From assembly GCA_023614405.1 (NCBI GenBank), contig CM042692.1:117855503-117919502 (forward strand): 64,000 bases of DNA, in the 5' to 3' direction. The position numbers were made by a program, and so were the translations under genes. The stretch is from Avena insularis. Taxonomy: Eukaryota > Streptophyta > Magnoliopsida > Poales > Poaceae. Shown here piece by piece: positions 32,685-45,799 of this stretch; positions within the stretch are counted from its first letter, which is position 1; every line of letters starts with the position of its first letter. The notes under the pieces were generated by a model, which worked only from the letters and a program-made list of their open reading frames with translations, was not told the DNA's origin and ran no database searches.

Positions 32685-35290
32685 AGTCCCAAGGATTAGA
32701 TGTTATATTAGGGATGGACTGGTTGACCTGTTATGAAGGGGTGATTGATTGTGCCAAGCGAACTGTTATGCTCACTACCCCAGAAAAGAAAAGGATCAGG
32801 TTCAAGTCTAACTTTGAACCCAAGGGGAGCAAGGTTAATTCTCTTAAGGGGGTTAGCCTAGATAATGTGCCAATAGTGAAGGAATATCCAGATGTGTTCC
32901 CCGAGGAATTACCTGGCATGCCACCAGATAGGGACGTGGAGTTTCTGATAGACCTATTGCCAGGAACGGGGCCTATAGCAAAGAGACCTTATAAAATGTC
33001 GGTGGACGAGTTAAAAGAACTCAAGAAACAGCTGGGAGAACAGTTGAAAAATGGATTTATCCAACCAAGCTCGTCGTCTTGGGGAGCACCATTCTTCTTT
33101 GTCGAGAAGAAGGACCGAAGTCAAAGGCTATGCATAGATTATCGTTCACTTAATGAAGTAACCATAGAGAATAAGTATCGCCTGCCTAGAATAAATGATC
33201 TCTTCGATCAGCTAGAGGGAGCATGTGTGTTCTCAAAAATTGATCTTCGATCAGGATACTTCCAACTAAAGATTAGAGAACATGACATACCCAAGACCGC
33301 ATTCACCACTAGATACGGGTTGTATGAATATACAGTGATGTCATTCGGATTGACTAATGCACCGGCCTACTTCATGAACATGATGAATAAGGTATTCATG
33401 GAATTCCTTGACAAGTTCGTAGTGGTATTCATCGATGATATATTGGTATATTCCAAGAGCAGCAAAGAACATGAAGAACATCTACGCCTGATTTTAGAGA
33501 AACTTAGAGGACATAAACTTTATGCCAAGTTCAGCAAATGTGAATTCTGGCTGAATGAAGTGGGTTTTCTTGGATATATAGTATCTGGAAATGGTATAGC
33601 TGTTGATCCAGCAAAAGTGGCAGCTGTGACAGAATGGGAACCTCCTAAATCAGTTAAAGAAATCCGTAGCTTCCTTGGCCTAGCAGGGTACTATCGGAGG
33701 TTCATTGAAAATTTCTCTAAGATTGCAAAGCCCATGACTAATCTGCTGAAGAAGGAGAATAAGTTTAATTGGACAGAAGCTTGTGAAACCAGCTTTCAGG
33801 AATTGAAAAAGTGGCTAGTGTCAGCCCCAGTGTTATGTTTGCCAGATCTTGATAAAAACTTTCAAGTATACTGTGATGCATCTCACCAAGGATTAGGAGG
33901 TGTACTGATGCAGGAAGATAGAGTTGTAGCTTATGCATCAAGACAACTCAAAAATCATGAAGTAAGCTACCCTACTCATGATCTAGAGTTGGCATCAGTT
34001 GTGCATGCCCTAAAAACATGGAGGCATTATCTTATGGGAAAACGTTGTGAGATGTTCACTGATCACAAGAGTCTGAAATACATTTTTACACAGAAAGAAC
34101 TCAACATGAGACAAAGAAGATGGCTAGAACTTATCAAAGATTATGACTTAAGTTTGCAATACCACCCTGGAAAGGCAAACGTCGTAGCCAATGCATTAAG
34201 CCGCAAGGCTCATGTAAATGGCCTCAATAAAAGAGAATTGTCGGAGGAGTTATGTACCCAATTTAGAGAGCTGAGACTTGAAATAGTGCCTGAAGGGTAC
34301 CTTGCATCCTTGGAAGTGCAACCCACACTAATGGACAAAATTCAAGAAGCCCAAAAGTTCGACAAAGAAATAGAAGAAATCAAAAGTAAAGTTAGTGAAG
34401 GCAAGGCAAAAGGATTCCATGTAGATGATCAAGGAATCTTATGGTACAAAAAACGTATCTGTGTTCCGCAGGATCTTGAACTTAAGAAGTTGATCTTACA
34501 AGAGGCACACAACTCACCATATTCAATTCATCCTGGCAACACCAAGATGTATATGGATGTTAAGGAGAGGTTTTGGTGGAATAATTTAAAGAAGGACATA
34601 GCAGAGCACATTGCCCTGTGCGATGTGTGCAGTCGTGTAAAGCGTAACATCGAACCGACAGGATTATTACAACCACTGCCAATACCTGATTGGAAATGGG
34701 ATAAAATTGGTATGGATTTTATCACCGGACTACCCAGGACTAAATCTGGATACGATTCCATATGGGTTATCGTTGACCGCTTGAAAAAAGTGGCCCATTT
34801 CATTCCAGCAAAGACCACTTATACAAGTGCAAAGCTAGCCAAGATTTACATGAATAGAATTGTATGTTTGCATGGGGTACCTAAAAGTATCGTGTCCGAC
34901 AGAGGAACTCAGTTCACTTCGCACTTTTGGCGACAACTTCACGAGTCACTGGGAACTCGGTTAGAATTCAGCACTGCATTTCACCCACAAACTGATGGGC
35001 AGACAGAAAGGACCAATAAAATATTAGAGGATATGCTAAGAGCATGTGCGTTAGATTATGGATCCAGTTGGGATGAAAGTCTATCATACGCAGAGTTTTC
35101 CTACAATAACAGCTATCAATCAAGCATAGAAATGGCCCCATTTGAATTCCTTTATGGAAGGAAGTGTACTACACCATTGCTGTGGAATGGAGTAGGAGAA
35201 AGAAATTTGTTCGGGACAGACCTAATCCAAGAAGCTGAAGAGAAAGTCAAGATGGTAAGGGATAGGCTAAAGGTAACCCAATCTCGGTAG
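32681..35290 (+). CDS. element D pol: reverse transcriptase, RNase H, integrase
   Basis: Residue numbers count from the Met at 32714. The frame is already open at 32681 with LESQG, then LGMDW of the protease C-terminus. [10 protein letters not shown] with Asp177, [10 protein letters not shown], and catalytic FIDD at 239-242. RNase H: Asp388 (YCDAS), Glu425 (DLELAS), Asp450 (TDHKSL), but Asn493 (VVANALSR) where gypsy elements have the fourth catalytic Asp. Integrase: HHCC zinc site His599, His606, Cys636, Cys639; DD35E triad Asp668, Asp729, Glu765 with exact 35 spacing. The frame ends at TAG 35288-35290, where element C has Gln ([10 protein letters not shown]), so this is a nonsense mutation; the same frame continues to about 35.72 kb. 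Pol copies RNA into DNA and integrates it. Likely inactive here through the frame change, the stop and Asn493. Confidence 0.93.
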   Translation, partial: LESQGLDVILGMDWLTCYEGVIDCAKRTVMLTTPEKKRIRFKSNFEPKGSKVNSLKGVSLDNVPIVKEYPDVFPEELPGMPPDRDVEFLIDLLPGTGPIAKRPYKMSVDELKELKKQLGEQLKNGFIQPSSSSWGAPFFFVEKKDRSQRLCIDYRSLNEVTIENKYRLPRINDLFDQLEGACVFSKIDLRSGYFQLKIREHDIPKTAFTTRYGLYEYTVMSFGLTNAPAYFMNMMNKVFMEFLDKFVVVFIDDILVYSKSSKEHEEHLRLILEKLRGHKLYAKFSKCEFWLNEVGFLGYIVSGNGIAVDPAKVAAVTEWEPPKSVKEIRSFLGLAGYYRRFIENFSKIAKPMTNLLKKENKFNWTEACETSFQELKKWLVSAPVLCLPDLDKNFQVYCDASHQGLGGVLMQEDRVVAYASRQLKNHEVSYPTHDLELASVVHALKTWRHYLMGKRCEMFTDHKSLKYIFTQKELNMRQRRWLELIKDYDLSLQYHPGKANVVANALSRKAHVNGLNKRELSEELCTQFRELRLEIVPEGYLASLEVQPTLMDKIQEAQKFDKEIEEIKSKVSEGKAKGFHVDDQGILWYKKRICVPQDLELKKLILQEAHNSPYSIHPGNTKMYMDVKERFWWNNLKKDIAEHIALCDVCSRVKRNIEPTGLLQPLPIPDWKWDKIGMDFITGLPRTKSGYDSIWVIVDRLKKVAHFIPAKTTYTSAKLAKIYMNRIVCLHGVPKSIVSDRGTQFTSHFWRQLHESLGTRLEFSTAFHPQTDGQTERTNKILEDMLRACALDYGSSWDESLSYAEFSYNNSYQSSIEMAPFEFLYGRKCTTPLLWNGVGERNLFGTDLIQEAEEKVKMVRDRLKVTQSR

Positions 35291-35740
35291 AAGAGCTATG
35301 CCGATCCAAAACATAGAGAGGTTACCTATGAGGTTGGTGATAGAGCTTATCTCAGGGTATCACCACTTCGTGGTGTGAAGAGATTTGGAATCAAAGGAAA
35401 ATTAGCACCACGCTATGTAGGGCCTTTCAAGATTTTGAGTCGCAAAGGAGAAGTGGCATATGAGATACAATTACCAGAATCTTTGTCAGTAGTTCATAAT
35501 GTATTCCATGTTAGTCAGCTGAAAAAGTGTCACCCAGAGATGGAAGAAACTTCGTTGAAAGACACCATACCATTGGAGGAGGTTCAGCTAGATAATGATC
35601 TCACTTATGAAGAGAAACCTATTAAGATTCTAGAGACCGCAGAAAGAATTACCCATACCAAGACCATCAGATTCTGCAAAGTGCAGTGGAACCATCACAC
35701 TGAATCAGAAGCAACCTAGGATTGAGAGGATGAACTTCGG
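35291..35740 (+). pseudogene. element D pol C-terminus with chromodomain-like tail
   Basis: Same frame as pol after the TAG at 35288. It contains the integrase C-terminal (GPY/F-like) segment KLAPRYVGPFKILSRKGEVA and the LSVVHNVFHVSQLKKC region, then a chromodomain-like tail: LTYEEKPIKILETAER, KVQWNHHTESEAT. The tail is broken by TAG at 35717-35719 (Trp expected from element C, ATWEHEDY) and TGA at 35723-35725. In chromoviruses this domain steers integration to particular chromatin. All three stops can be reached by single C-to-T or G-to-A changes. Confidence 0.8.
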
Positions 35741-35796
35741 AGAGATCACCCTCACCTATTTGCTAGCCAACCCGAATCTCGAGGGCGAGATTCATC

Positions 35797-35812
35797 TTAA
35801 GGGGGTTAGATT
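35797..35812 (+). promoter_or_regulatory. polypurine tract of element D
   Basis: TTAAGGGGGTTAGATT immediately before the 3' LTR TG at 35813. The G-run is the plus-strand primer site; the same TTAAG...GGGGG order precedes the 3' LTR of element C. Confidence 0.75.
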
Positions 35813-38800
35813 TGTAACATCCCAAAATTTCATCTGAAATCATCATCATTGCACTCATATCATCATAGCATGTAATTGCATTGCATTTAGAATGTCCTCC
35901 AAAAATTTGGTGCAATTTTGAGCCATGAATAAAAAGATATGAATTATTTTGAAAATAGAATCAAAGAAAATGCTATATTACCTATTAAGTCCAAGTAAAT
36001 ACTTTGGATTAAAATAGAAGATAAATATGTTTTATAATATCCTAAAAACCTAATTTGAGTTTTTACAAATGTTCACAAATTGGTTTGAATCAAATTGAAT
36101 CCTTAAATCAAAAGTTTTGGAGAAAATAGAATTAGAAAAAGAGTAAAGGAGGAAAAAATAAGCAGCAGACAGCTTCTGGCCTTTCGGCCCAAACCCAGCC
36201 CACTAAGCCCACCCGGCTTTTCCCCTCACCCCTGTTTTTCTTACCGCGCCACTGACTACCCCCTCCCGCTGACAGACCGACCCCACGCCATGTCACCCCA
36301 CCACCCCGTCGTCTTCAATTCCTGGCGACGAACCGCCCCCTTCTCTGCCGTTTCAAATCGATTCGATTCCGGCCGTTTCTCGTAGTAATTCCCCCGGTGA
36401 TTACCACTACTTAATCCCCTTAACCCTCCTCATCATTTCCCCTAGTCGCCACCCCCGGAGAGCCCCCAGGATCCCCAAATTTCGAGCTCGGACCGCCGCT
36501 CACTGACAGTACTCCAGCGACAATTCCGGTGAACCCAGGTCGCCCGACGCTCTCCCCTCTGTCCCATCTGTTTCACCATATCCTAGTGCACCTACTAACT
36601 GAGCCACGTGCTCCCTCTTGCTCCAGGTCGACGACTCAGACCAAGTCCGGCGAACTCCCTCTGCGGCCACCATCCGACGGTTTTTCCGGTAAGGGCAAGG
36701 TTCCCGCCGCTCCTTTTTTGCCACTGCTAGATAGTGCAGAACTAGGCGCATTCCCCTGACCCTTTTATTTGTCTGCTCGAGTACCAGATCGACGCCACCG
36801 TCTCTTGGTTGTGACCTCCGCCGACGACGCAACTCCGGCGAGGAATACCGAGCGAAGGAGAGCTCCCCTCTCTCCATCGCGACCACCAACCAGATCGCCG
36901 AGACCACCGCAAACCCTTGGTAAGACTGCCTTTTCCCCTACCCCTCTAGAATCACCGGAACGTCACTCACCTGACGTGCCGCCGCCGCGCGCCGTCACTA
37001 GCGTCGCCAGTCTCCGGCGAGATGTTTAGTAGTCGTTCGATCAGTTTTTAGTGGAGAGGATTAGATCACTAATCGAAAGGGTACGGGCTAATCAGATCCG
37101 TCCGTAGTCACTTAAGATCTGACGGCCCACAGCGGTCGATCCGGCCGAACCGGTACAGGCCAATTAGATTGCGCCACGTCGCCCAGGATTGTCTGTTTAA
37201 ATAGAAATTAGACAGATTTTGGATTAAACTTAGAAAATCCATAACTTTTGATCCACAAATCATAAAAATACAAATTTGGTGTCTATGGATTCTGAAAAAT
37301 AAGATCTTTATTATAGAGGCCTTGTTTCACACTTTTGCCTCTGTAAAGTTGGAATTATAGGCAGAACCTTTTTAGGAGTATTTTGCTCATGAAAATTGTT
37401 CTATAAATTATTTTTGAGTATTTCTTATGCATTTAGATGAGGTATTCTACCCTCTGTACTGTAGACTCTGTGAGTTATAGAGTTGTGATCATATCATTGC
37501 ATTTTGCTTGCATTCATGTTTTTGTAATGTTTTATTGATTGAATTATTATTGTTGTATTGATCTTGTGTAGATTGTGTGGATTGTGAAGTTTGTTGCTTT
37601 GAGGATTGTACCTATTCCAATAGCTACGAAGGAAAGTGATATTTCATCCCATGTCCTATTATTTTCACTATCGCACTAGTGATATTTTGGTAGATCTTTG
37701 CATGATAGAATTATTCATATGTTACCATACTATGATATGCTACCCTATAGTCTATATCTTGGTCTTATCCCCTAGTTAAAAGACTTTGTATGCTAGAATG
37801 CTTAGCTATGCTAGTAGAATTCGTGGGTGGAAACTACATATCAAGATAGTATGGAAAGATATTATTTTTGTTTGACTAACAAAACAACTATTATTAATGA
37901 AACACCTGGGTGGATTGGGACTTGCTTGGATTATGTTGAGTGGTTACTCAGGGGCCAAGTCTATGGTCAGCTGGTGTATCACACTTGTGGATGGCCACCC
38001 AGGAACAAAGAGATTGGAGACATTCTTGTCATGAAGCTTCCAGTGCAACCACATGGCATATGGGCTCTGCCTTGACCAACTAAATTGCAAGAACTCAGCC
38101 AGACGGACAGAAGGTGGTAGATATGATAGGATGGAACGCGTCTGTGGTGGTCTAAGGGATTGCTTCTGAAAAGTCTTGTCTCGATGCATGTCGAGTCTTG
38201 TGGGGAAAGTGCACCACCTCTCGAGAGGGTAAAACTAAGTACTTAGCCGTGTCCCCGGTTATGGACAATTTCTGAGCCTCAAGACAGAGAAGTAGTTCAA
38301 TAATCTCCTCATCCAAATTTCTCTAAGATAAAAACTTGTGGGTGAACATGGGTAAAGGTTCAGTGATGTCTATCATTGGTACCTTATAGCTGGAATGAAA
38401 AACTTCTTCAAAAAAAAAACTTAAGTTAAACTAATTTTAGCAAAGCCAGCCATAACCTCACTTAGCTATATATTCATGTAGTTGTTAGATTATACTAAGT
38501 ATCTATGGTATCACTTGCCAATACAATTCCAAATGTATTGACCCTTGTGGCTGTAACTTATTATGTTGCAGGATACTCTGATGATGAGTAGGGTTGCGGG
38601 TCTACACTCGACATGCTTGCCTGTGGCGCATGAAGACTAAAGACTCTAATATTATTATGATATGTAATGTGAAATTTCAGTGTCTTAGCCTTGGGATAAG
38701 TGAGTTGCAAGAACCATTATATTCCTGGATATGCGAGGTAATAATGACCTTTGTTTCTGTGTACTTCATCTTAAACTGTGGGTGCTAGCATTTTCGATCG

Positions 38801-38854
38801 AGGGACTAGCACCGCAATCACAGGGATCTTACCTTATTATGGTGAGATCTTACA
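35813..38854 (+). repeat. 3' LTR of element D
   Basis: 3042 bp, collinear with the 5' LTR (26419-29465), with scattered substitutions and small indels, for example a 6-bp difference near 36140. It ends GAGATCTTACA, followed by the TSD TTTAC (38855-38859) and the continuation of S2. Confidence 0.93.
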
Positions 38855-41800
38855 TTTACACTCTGCAGATGTTATACACTTTACCCAGACCATCCAGTTA
38901 CCCTACCCTAATCACCTACGGACCATGGGTTGAATAACTGATCAAGACTCTCCAGATGCCACTCTAGCATAGGCCCTACCCTATGAGTTGTTCCCCTCTA
39001 CACCGGTACGTCTGGGCCAAGGAACAACCGGAGCACATTCCGACTCCTTGAGAGGGGGGACTTTTAATGAGAGGATCATAGTATCGATCGGTCGCTCACA
39101 TGGGCGATCCTACTTCCTCTAGGCGACTGTCTCACAGTTGACCCTTTTTGTAAAGGAATCCCAAAATTAGAGCTGATCCCTTATAAGTAATTATGAGGAT
39201 TCCCACACTATAGTAGCAAACTTCAAGTTTAGCCTTGTCCCATTCCAGAGTAATGTGGTTGCACAGGTTAATTGTTCTGGCAAAACTGCAAAGAAACGGG
39301 TGCGTTTTAATAAACCTTTTTACTCTATCTTTCCTTCAGCATTTTGTAATACAAAACCTTTTTCCTTTCTCAAACATCCCTTGGTAGGCTAGACCTCACC
39401 AAGGTTTTATCATAAAACATTTTGTAAAACTTTTCTGGGGTCTTCCCATCCTATAGTTTTGCTTAAGCTAAAACAGGGTTTCTAAAGGAGTATGGTGTTA
39501 TACACCATCTACCATGCTAGGGACAAGTGGGTGTCATAAAGGGGGTTATACTGAATAGTACAAATGAGTAGCGATTTGGAGGAGCCAAGACACTACCAGG
39601 TATAGATCATCATATAATAAAATAATGCAGTTTTCATAAATAATAGGTAAAACATGCATAAGTAAAACAGTAGGACAAGGATTATGACCAAGAAGGTGGC
39701 TTGCCTATGATCAGAAATATGGCAATATGTCCCTGGACTTATTCTTAGAATACCAGAATAACCAAATTAAATAACCATCTTCATCGGCCTTTGATATGAT
39801 CGCAACTATCATCATCAGGGATCATCCATGCAAGCAAACAAGGCCACAATCAATACATGGTATACAAGCATCAATACAATGCAACAATCCAACATACAAC
39901 ACATCAATAGCTCCAGTATGTTCTGATGGATTGAGTTTATTGCAATTGGAGTTATTGGAAAAGCATTTGTGGGACTTGTTTAATGATGTTATTGTCAAAA
40001 ATCACCTAATGAAGAGGTTTCAACTAAGGCTTGGGTCTGTATAATATCAATATGAAAAAATGATATCATCAGATAGATATTGGCAAAAAAAGGAAAACAA
40101 AAGTGGTTTCATGATTTTATCAATTTTGTTTATTTATATATGAATTTTCTGGTGGAATAAAACCTAGTTTAGGTTAATAATTCACCAGAAAAGATCTGGA
40201 TCTCCAATAAACTTGTCCTCAGAAGGTTTTGTATATTTTTGGGTTTGTAATTTTTGAGAATTGTAAACACCTCAAAATAATTACCAGAATACCCTTGAGA
40301 AAATCCCAAATTCAATTGTGTAAGAAATTTGTCTTTTTAACCAGATTAGTTTTGTAGGTCCAATCAGTATGAGACCAAGGACAATTGATTGTTATTAGTA
40401 CCTTCCAATGGAAATTGGAATCATCCTTTTTGGTGTTACCAAGCTTCTGTAATGATTTATCTAGTTAAAATACTTTAGGCAGATGGTTTTAAATCATTAA
40501 AAATACTCATAATTTCCAGAATTCTTGGAATCCTGGGTTTTTGTATATTTTGTGGTACCACACTACTGAGAGTTGGAATCAAGTCAAAAGGTGGTACAGG
40601 TTGACCTAGGAAATTTCGACAAGGCATTTCTAGATTGATTTTGTTATTTTTTATATCGGTAAACTGTAGCTTAACTTGACAAGGGACCAAGGGCAGGTGA
40701 TGGGTATTGAAAGTACTTTCTAGTAGGAAGTGAGTTTACCCAAATTGGAGCTATAAAACTCCTGGTAGGATTTATTCATTGGAAATGATACTAGTTAGAA
40801 ACATTATTCCCGGATAATCATGAAAATGATTTTGGATCTGAGGCTTGTTCTGCATGTTAGGCAAAACATATAGGAACATGATAAAAATTAGATCTGGACA
40901 ATTTAACCCCTTTTTCCTTTTTCTTTGGAATTAATCAAAACAGCCAAATTAATAGACCTAGGTAAAAGAAAAAGAAGTAAGGGTGTCTGGGCCTGATCTA
41001 GAAGGGAATGGGGACAACAGGCAGGACCGGCCCACTTCGGTAGATCCAAGTGCGGGAGAGACAGTGTAAAAGATGGAGGGTTGGGCCCACGGGTCAGTGG
41101 GTTGGCAGTGCGAAGGGGTACCCGATGACATCGTCCGTCGGATCATAAAGGAGATCGACGGTGGAGGTCCATTGTCTTCCTCTAATGGTGCACGAGGAAG
41201 ACCTAATCCCTACTAGGGAGAAAGGGTAACGAGGCGGCTCACCTGTGTGACAATTGCGATGAAGGAGTAGCGGAGGGGGTGCAGCGTGCAACTACGAACT
41301 CAGGGATTTGCTGCTTCAACGGTTTTGGCTCTAGGTTGAGGTCTTATGCAACCCCACCCGTGAACCATGTTTGGGAGGTGGACTAGGGCTCCACAGGGCT
41401 GCTGCATGCTAGCAGGAAGGGGTTGGAGGCGACGAAGTGGCCTTCCTTAGTCCCCGGGGACGTGCATCCATGGCTGCTAGAGCGTCAGGATGGCTGCATA
41501 GAGAGTACCATCGGCAGTGAGCTCCTCGGAGGTAGAGTGGTGACGAAAGCCAGGGCTCCTCTAAAACAAAAAGAGGGACGGAGGGGGAGTTAGGTAGGTA
41601 ATAGGGAAGCTCGACTAGGAAGAAAATAGGGGAGAAGGAGCAAGGATCTGACTACAATCTCAAGGTTATGGGGAAGGCGGAAAGGAGCTCCTCTCCTTTG
41701 CCTAGGGCCTCCAAGGCAAGGGGCTTGTACTAGGGGATGCAGGAGAGCTAGGTGGGGATGGAGGAAGTGAATGAAGGTGGAGGAGTGGGCTCGGGTGGCC

Positions 41801-44281
41801 TAGGTTCCTTTTAACTCGAGATGGGGTATATGGTGCACCATATCTACAATGGCAAGGGAGGAGAAAGGAGGGTTATGATTGGGCAACAAGGGAGGTGCTA
41901 GGAGTTGTTGTGAGGATCTATGGCACAAGCCTAGGGTAGAGGAGGAGTGGGATGCTACTACAATAAATTTAAGAGGGTAAGACGAGACCTAGGCCATCTA
42001 CCTTCTTTCCAAAGGCAAAAGACAAGAGAGAGAGGTAAGCTATAGTGGATAGCTATAGTGTAGCTTGACCAGAGGTTGTCCTGGATCTGGGAGGAGTGTT
42101 AGACAAGTTTTTTTGAAGAAGGTTTGAATAGGTTTAGTTTATAGTTTGGAAATATTTCAAATCCTTGTAATATGGGTGATCATGAAGAACTTCTTGGCTT
42201 TGGATCTTGGAAAGATTAACAATTGATGCTGGTAGCTAGATAGGGTTAATATACACCTCTAGGAATTATATGGGATTTATTAGATGATTTTTTTATCCTT
42301 TTTATATCAATTATTCAAATAGTGTTAAATATGTTTTATTGGATTTATTTGAATAAATGGAATTGGGCAAGATAGGTTTTTATTTTGAGATTATCCTAAA
42401 TATGAATTCACACTTTGAATAATTTTCCCAAGATTTATTGAGGCACAAAAGTATTTAAAACATTTATTTTATTTTTTCTGCCATTTAAGGAAATAGGAAA
42501 AACTAATTATTAAAACTCTTCAAAAATATTTATTTTTTAAGTAGGGAGATAGGGTATGATATATAGGCCTCAAATTTGCCTGAATTTGTGTAGCTGTTTT
42601 GGTAAAAACCAAACTTTCCTTCCTGGAACGAGTTTTGGAGGTTTTGTCCATTAAAATAATTAAATAGTTTTTGAGCCATAATAATTATGGATAATATTTG
42701 ATAAATCTTTATATCCAAGGGAGATGATTTCCACATGACGTATCAATCATTTACAACCTTGGGTTTTGATAATCAACTTGATTTTGGTAGAAAACAAGGA
42801 TAAGATGGTCTTGGGTAAGGTTATCATCATACCATCAAAACCGTGTTGGATCTTGGAGCTTAGAGCTCCTCTTGGGTCGTGTGCTAGATGGATAGATAGA
42901 ACAAGTTAGATAGATCACCATAGTATATAATGTTGAGGTTGATTAGGATTGAGATTTCCTAGGATTGATACCAAACTTTGAATAAATTAAGGGTGCTATA
43001 GTAGATTATCAAGTGGCTTTCAAAACCATGTGTGTTCTAGGGGCACAAGGATCCAACTGGAACAATTGAAGTAGGGATTGATAGACCTTCATGAATAGAA
43101 CACAATCATGCAAAGAGTTGGTCCAAAGAAGATAATATGGCGATGTGAGCTTCTGCCAAAGTAGGCATGTTGATAGGATTTGCAGAAATTCTTATTTTCT
43201 TGCCTGCAAAACCATCAAGAACAAGTGGGTTATAGGATGGTCTATCCAAGGGAATAATTGGGATTAGGTAGTCCTTATGCTGGTCTACAAGATGGTTCAA
43301 GTGCATTGCCAAAAATGCACAAGGGTTGGGAAAGAGGAAGACTCAAAGATGTGATGTTGCTAAGCTTTTTCCAGACTTGGCTACATTTTGGCAGAGTTGG
43401 GGATTTTCACTAGAATACAAGAGGGAATAATTTTGAGAAGGTGCAAGGTTCCCAACTCATCATAAAATGGATTAGGTTTAAAAGTATATTGAGTAGAATG
43501 GATCCATTATTGGAGTTGGTCTTTAATGGCTTGGAAAGTTCTAGAGAAGGGTTAACTCTAAGGGGTTGTAATTAAGGGTTTATAATGTCACCTTAGTGAC
43601 TAGAGATCAGATCCCGCTTTGGAAACTTGGTTAGGGTTTGTAATCTTATATTTGATTGATCTTAGGGCATGATCTCCTAGGGGTAGATCATACTACTTCC
43701 TAAGCAAACAGGTCAAACAGCAGCTCAAGGCAATTAATCTACCAATAGATCAAGGCAATTCATCTTGCAAGCAGAACAAATCTACTACTATGGATACCTC
43801 CAAGGCTAGCTTGGGGTAAGGATAGGTATTTTGAAAAGGTAGTATTTCTGAAGTAGATGAGAGTCCCCTTGGTATTTCTACCAAAAGTAGAGTTTAAAAG
43901 TTTATGAAAGATTTTGGAAAACCCTAGGGATAAGAATAGTTGAAAGTTTTGTCTTGGAAACATAAGGAGATTATATCATATAGATCTCCATAATTTTGTC
44001 AATAGAAGCTACTAAAATATTTTGGTTTGCAAATGCATCTTGGCTCAGTTTTGAAATGCCAGATCATTTGAGAATATGTAAAATGAGCCAAGATAGTTTT
44101 GTTAAATAGCTTTTGTCAACTGATGGTGAGGTATGGAGTATATCATATGGTATACATACATATTTACAAGCACAAGCAAGGAACATGCAAACACTCCATC
44201 ACTAAATAAAAAAAGTTTTTGTTCCCCCTGATTTTTGCATTCTGGACAACTAATCAGGGTTTCTAAAATTGGGATGTTACA
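38855..44281 (-). repeat. S2, second part (after the element D insertion)
   Basis: Resumes S2 at TTTACACTCTGCAGATG, exactly where S1 reads at 18829 onward, and runs to GGATGTTACA at 44281. Collinear with S1 18830-24251 and S3 46466-51894. It shares several variants with S3 against S1. Confidence 0.88.
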
Positions 44282-44333
44282 ATTTTTTAACCCGGGTCAA
44301 ATTTGTGGGAAAACAAAAACTAAATCTGGGTGC

Positions 44334-45799
44334 TTTTCGATAAGAGTGTCGAAACCAACAAGGAGCAGAAGGTGTTGATGAGTGGATTGGATCAGGAATT
44401 CTCTGTAAATACTTAGCAAACGAATTTTAAGGGTTTTTGATAATGCAGATAAATAAAGTGCGAGTAAATAAAAGACAAAAATAATAATTGCAGCAAGTGG
44501 CCCAATCCTTTCTTTAGCAAAGGACAAGTCGGTTGTATTACTTAAGATGACCAAACATTCTCGAGGACACATGGGAATACTATCAAGTGCTTTCACTTCA
44601 TATAGTTGATTAATCTTCTCTAGTTGGATAAGTGTTTTTTTGGTGAACCTATGCTAATGTTCTGACGTTCCTAGGACTAATACATACTTGTGATTAAACC
44701 CCTTGCAAGAATCCGCAACTACAAGAAAGTATTTAAGATAAAAACCTAACCATAGCCTTAAACTCTGAGATCCTACACTCCCTTGTGCAAAGGTTTCCTA
44801 ACGGGGGTTCAGGTTTCTGTCACTCCGGCAACCCCTACGATTAGTAGCCAAATACACAATGCATTCCCCTAGGCCCATAAAGGTTAAGTATCATGTAGTC
44901 GAATTTCACATGATACCACTAGAAGAATAACACCACAACTTAATTATCAAACCATTGAATCTTCCTCAACACAATTCCACTACTAACAACATGACTTCTC
45001 CCATGTCCTCAAGAACTAAACAAACTACTCACGAAACATCATATGGATCAAGATCAGAGATGCAATAATGATAAGTAACAATCTGAACATAACAATAATT
45101 CAATGGTTCCACTCAATAGCATCAACTACAACAAGTAATCAACACCGGGAAAGTTTCCCCTAAGAACTATGCAAGATTCAACCCAATTGTTACAATGGTA
45201 TGGAGTGGTGATGATGGTGCTAGTGAAGATGAGGGTGAAGTTGATGAAGATCCCGATGAAGTCCAGCTTGATGATGGTGTTGATGTCGATGATCTCCCCT
45301 CTCCGGGAAGGAATTTCCCCAGCAGATTTCTGCCTACCGGAGAGCTCTTTCTCTCTCTGCAGTTTCCGCCCTGCAGAGGCGGCGGAATCTTTCTATGGTC
45401 ACTCCCCGAGTCTTAGGGTTTCGAGGGGATTATATGCGTCAGAGGGCGATGCCAGAGGTGGGCCAGGATGGGCACACCACCTAGTGGCGCGGCCAGGGCT
45501 GGCCCGCGCCAGGGGGTGGTGTGGGCCCCATGTGTCCCATATCCACTCCCCCTTCTGGCTTCCTTCGTCTTCTAGAAAAATAGGGTTTTCCATATATTTT
45601 CTAGGATTTTCTGATCTTTGCGATTTCCCCCAAACAATGCCTTTTCCATCAGAATCCTGGCTCCGGTGGTTCATCCTCCCAAAATCATCAATCATGCAAA
45701 AATAGATGAAATAACATAAGTACCATCTCTTAATATGAAATATATCAATGAATAACAGTGAATTATGATATAGAATGGTGATGCAAAATGGACGTATCA
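44334..45799 (-). repeat. LTR-A3 (lacks terminal ~35 bases)
   Basis: Collinear with LTR-A1 and A2, starting at TTTTCGATA with a 4-base deletion just after it, and ending GGACGTATCA at 45799. It carries the AGATTTCTGCC segment like A2 and the CCCCCAAACAATGCC segment like A1. Confidence 0.8.

Larger units (their letters stand above)
26419..38854 (+). mobile_element. element D, complete Ty3/gypsy chromovirus-like retrotransposon
   Basis: A full-length element of 12,436 bp: 5' LTR 26419-29465, tRNA-Met PBS 29468-29479, two accessory ORFs, gag, pol with chromodomain tail, polypurine tract, 3' LTR 35813-38854. It is flanked by the 5-bp duplication TTTAC at 26414-26418 and 38855-38859. The LTRs differ by roughly 2-3 per cent in the stretches compared by eye, so it is a fairly recent insertion. 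It carries several nonsense codons, a gag/pol frame change and a changed RNase H residue, so this copy is not autonomous. Domain order PR-RT-RH-IN-chromodomain and the long LTRs suggest the Tekay/Del branch (inference). Confidence 0.92.
24304..44333. repeat. 7.6-kb tandem unit, copy 2, split by element D
   Basis: LTR-A2 (24304-25758) plus S2 (25759-26418 and 38855-44281) plus tail. Removing element D and one TSD copy (12,441 bp) gives about 7589 bp, matching the other units. Copies 1 and 3 read straight through the D insertion point. Confidence 0.85.
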
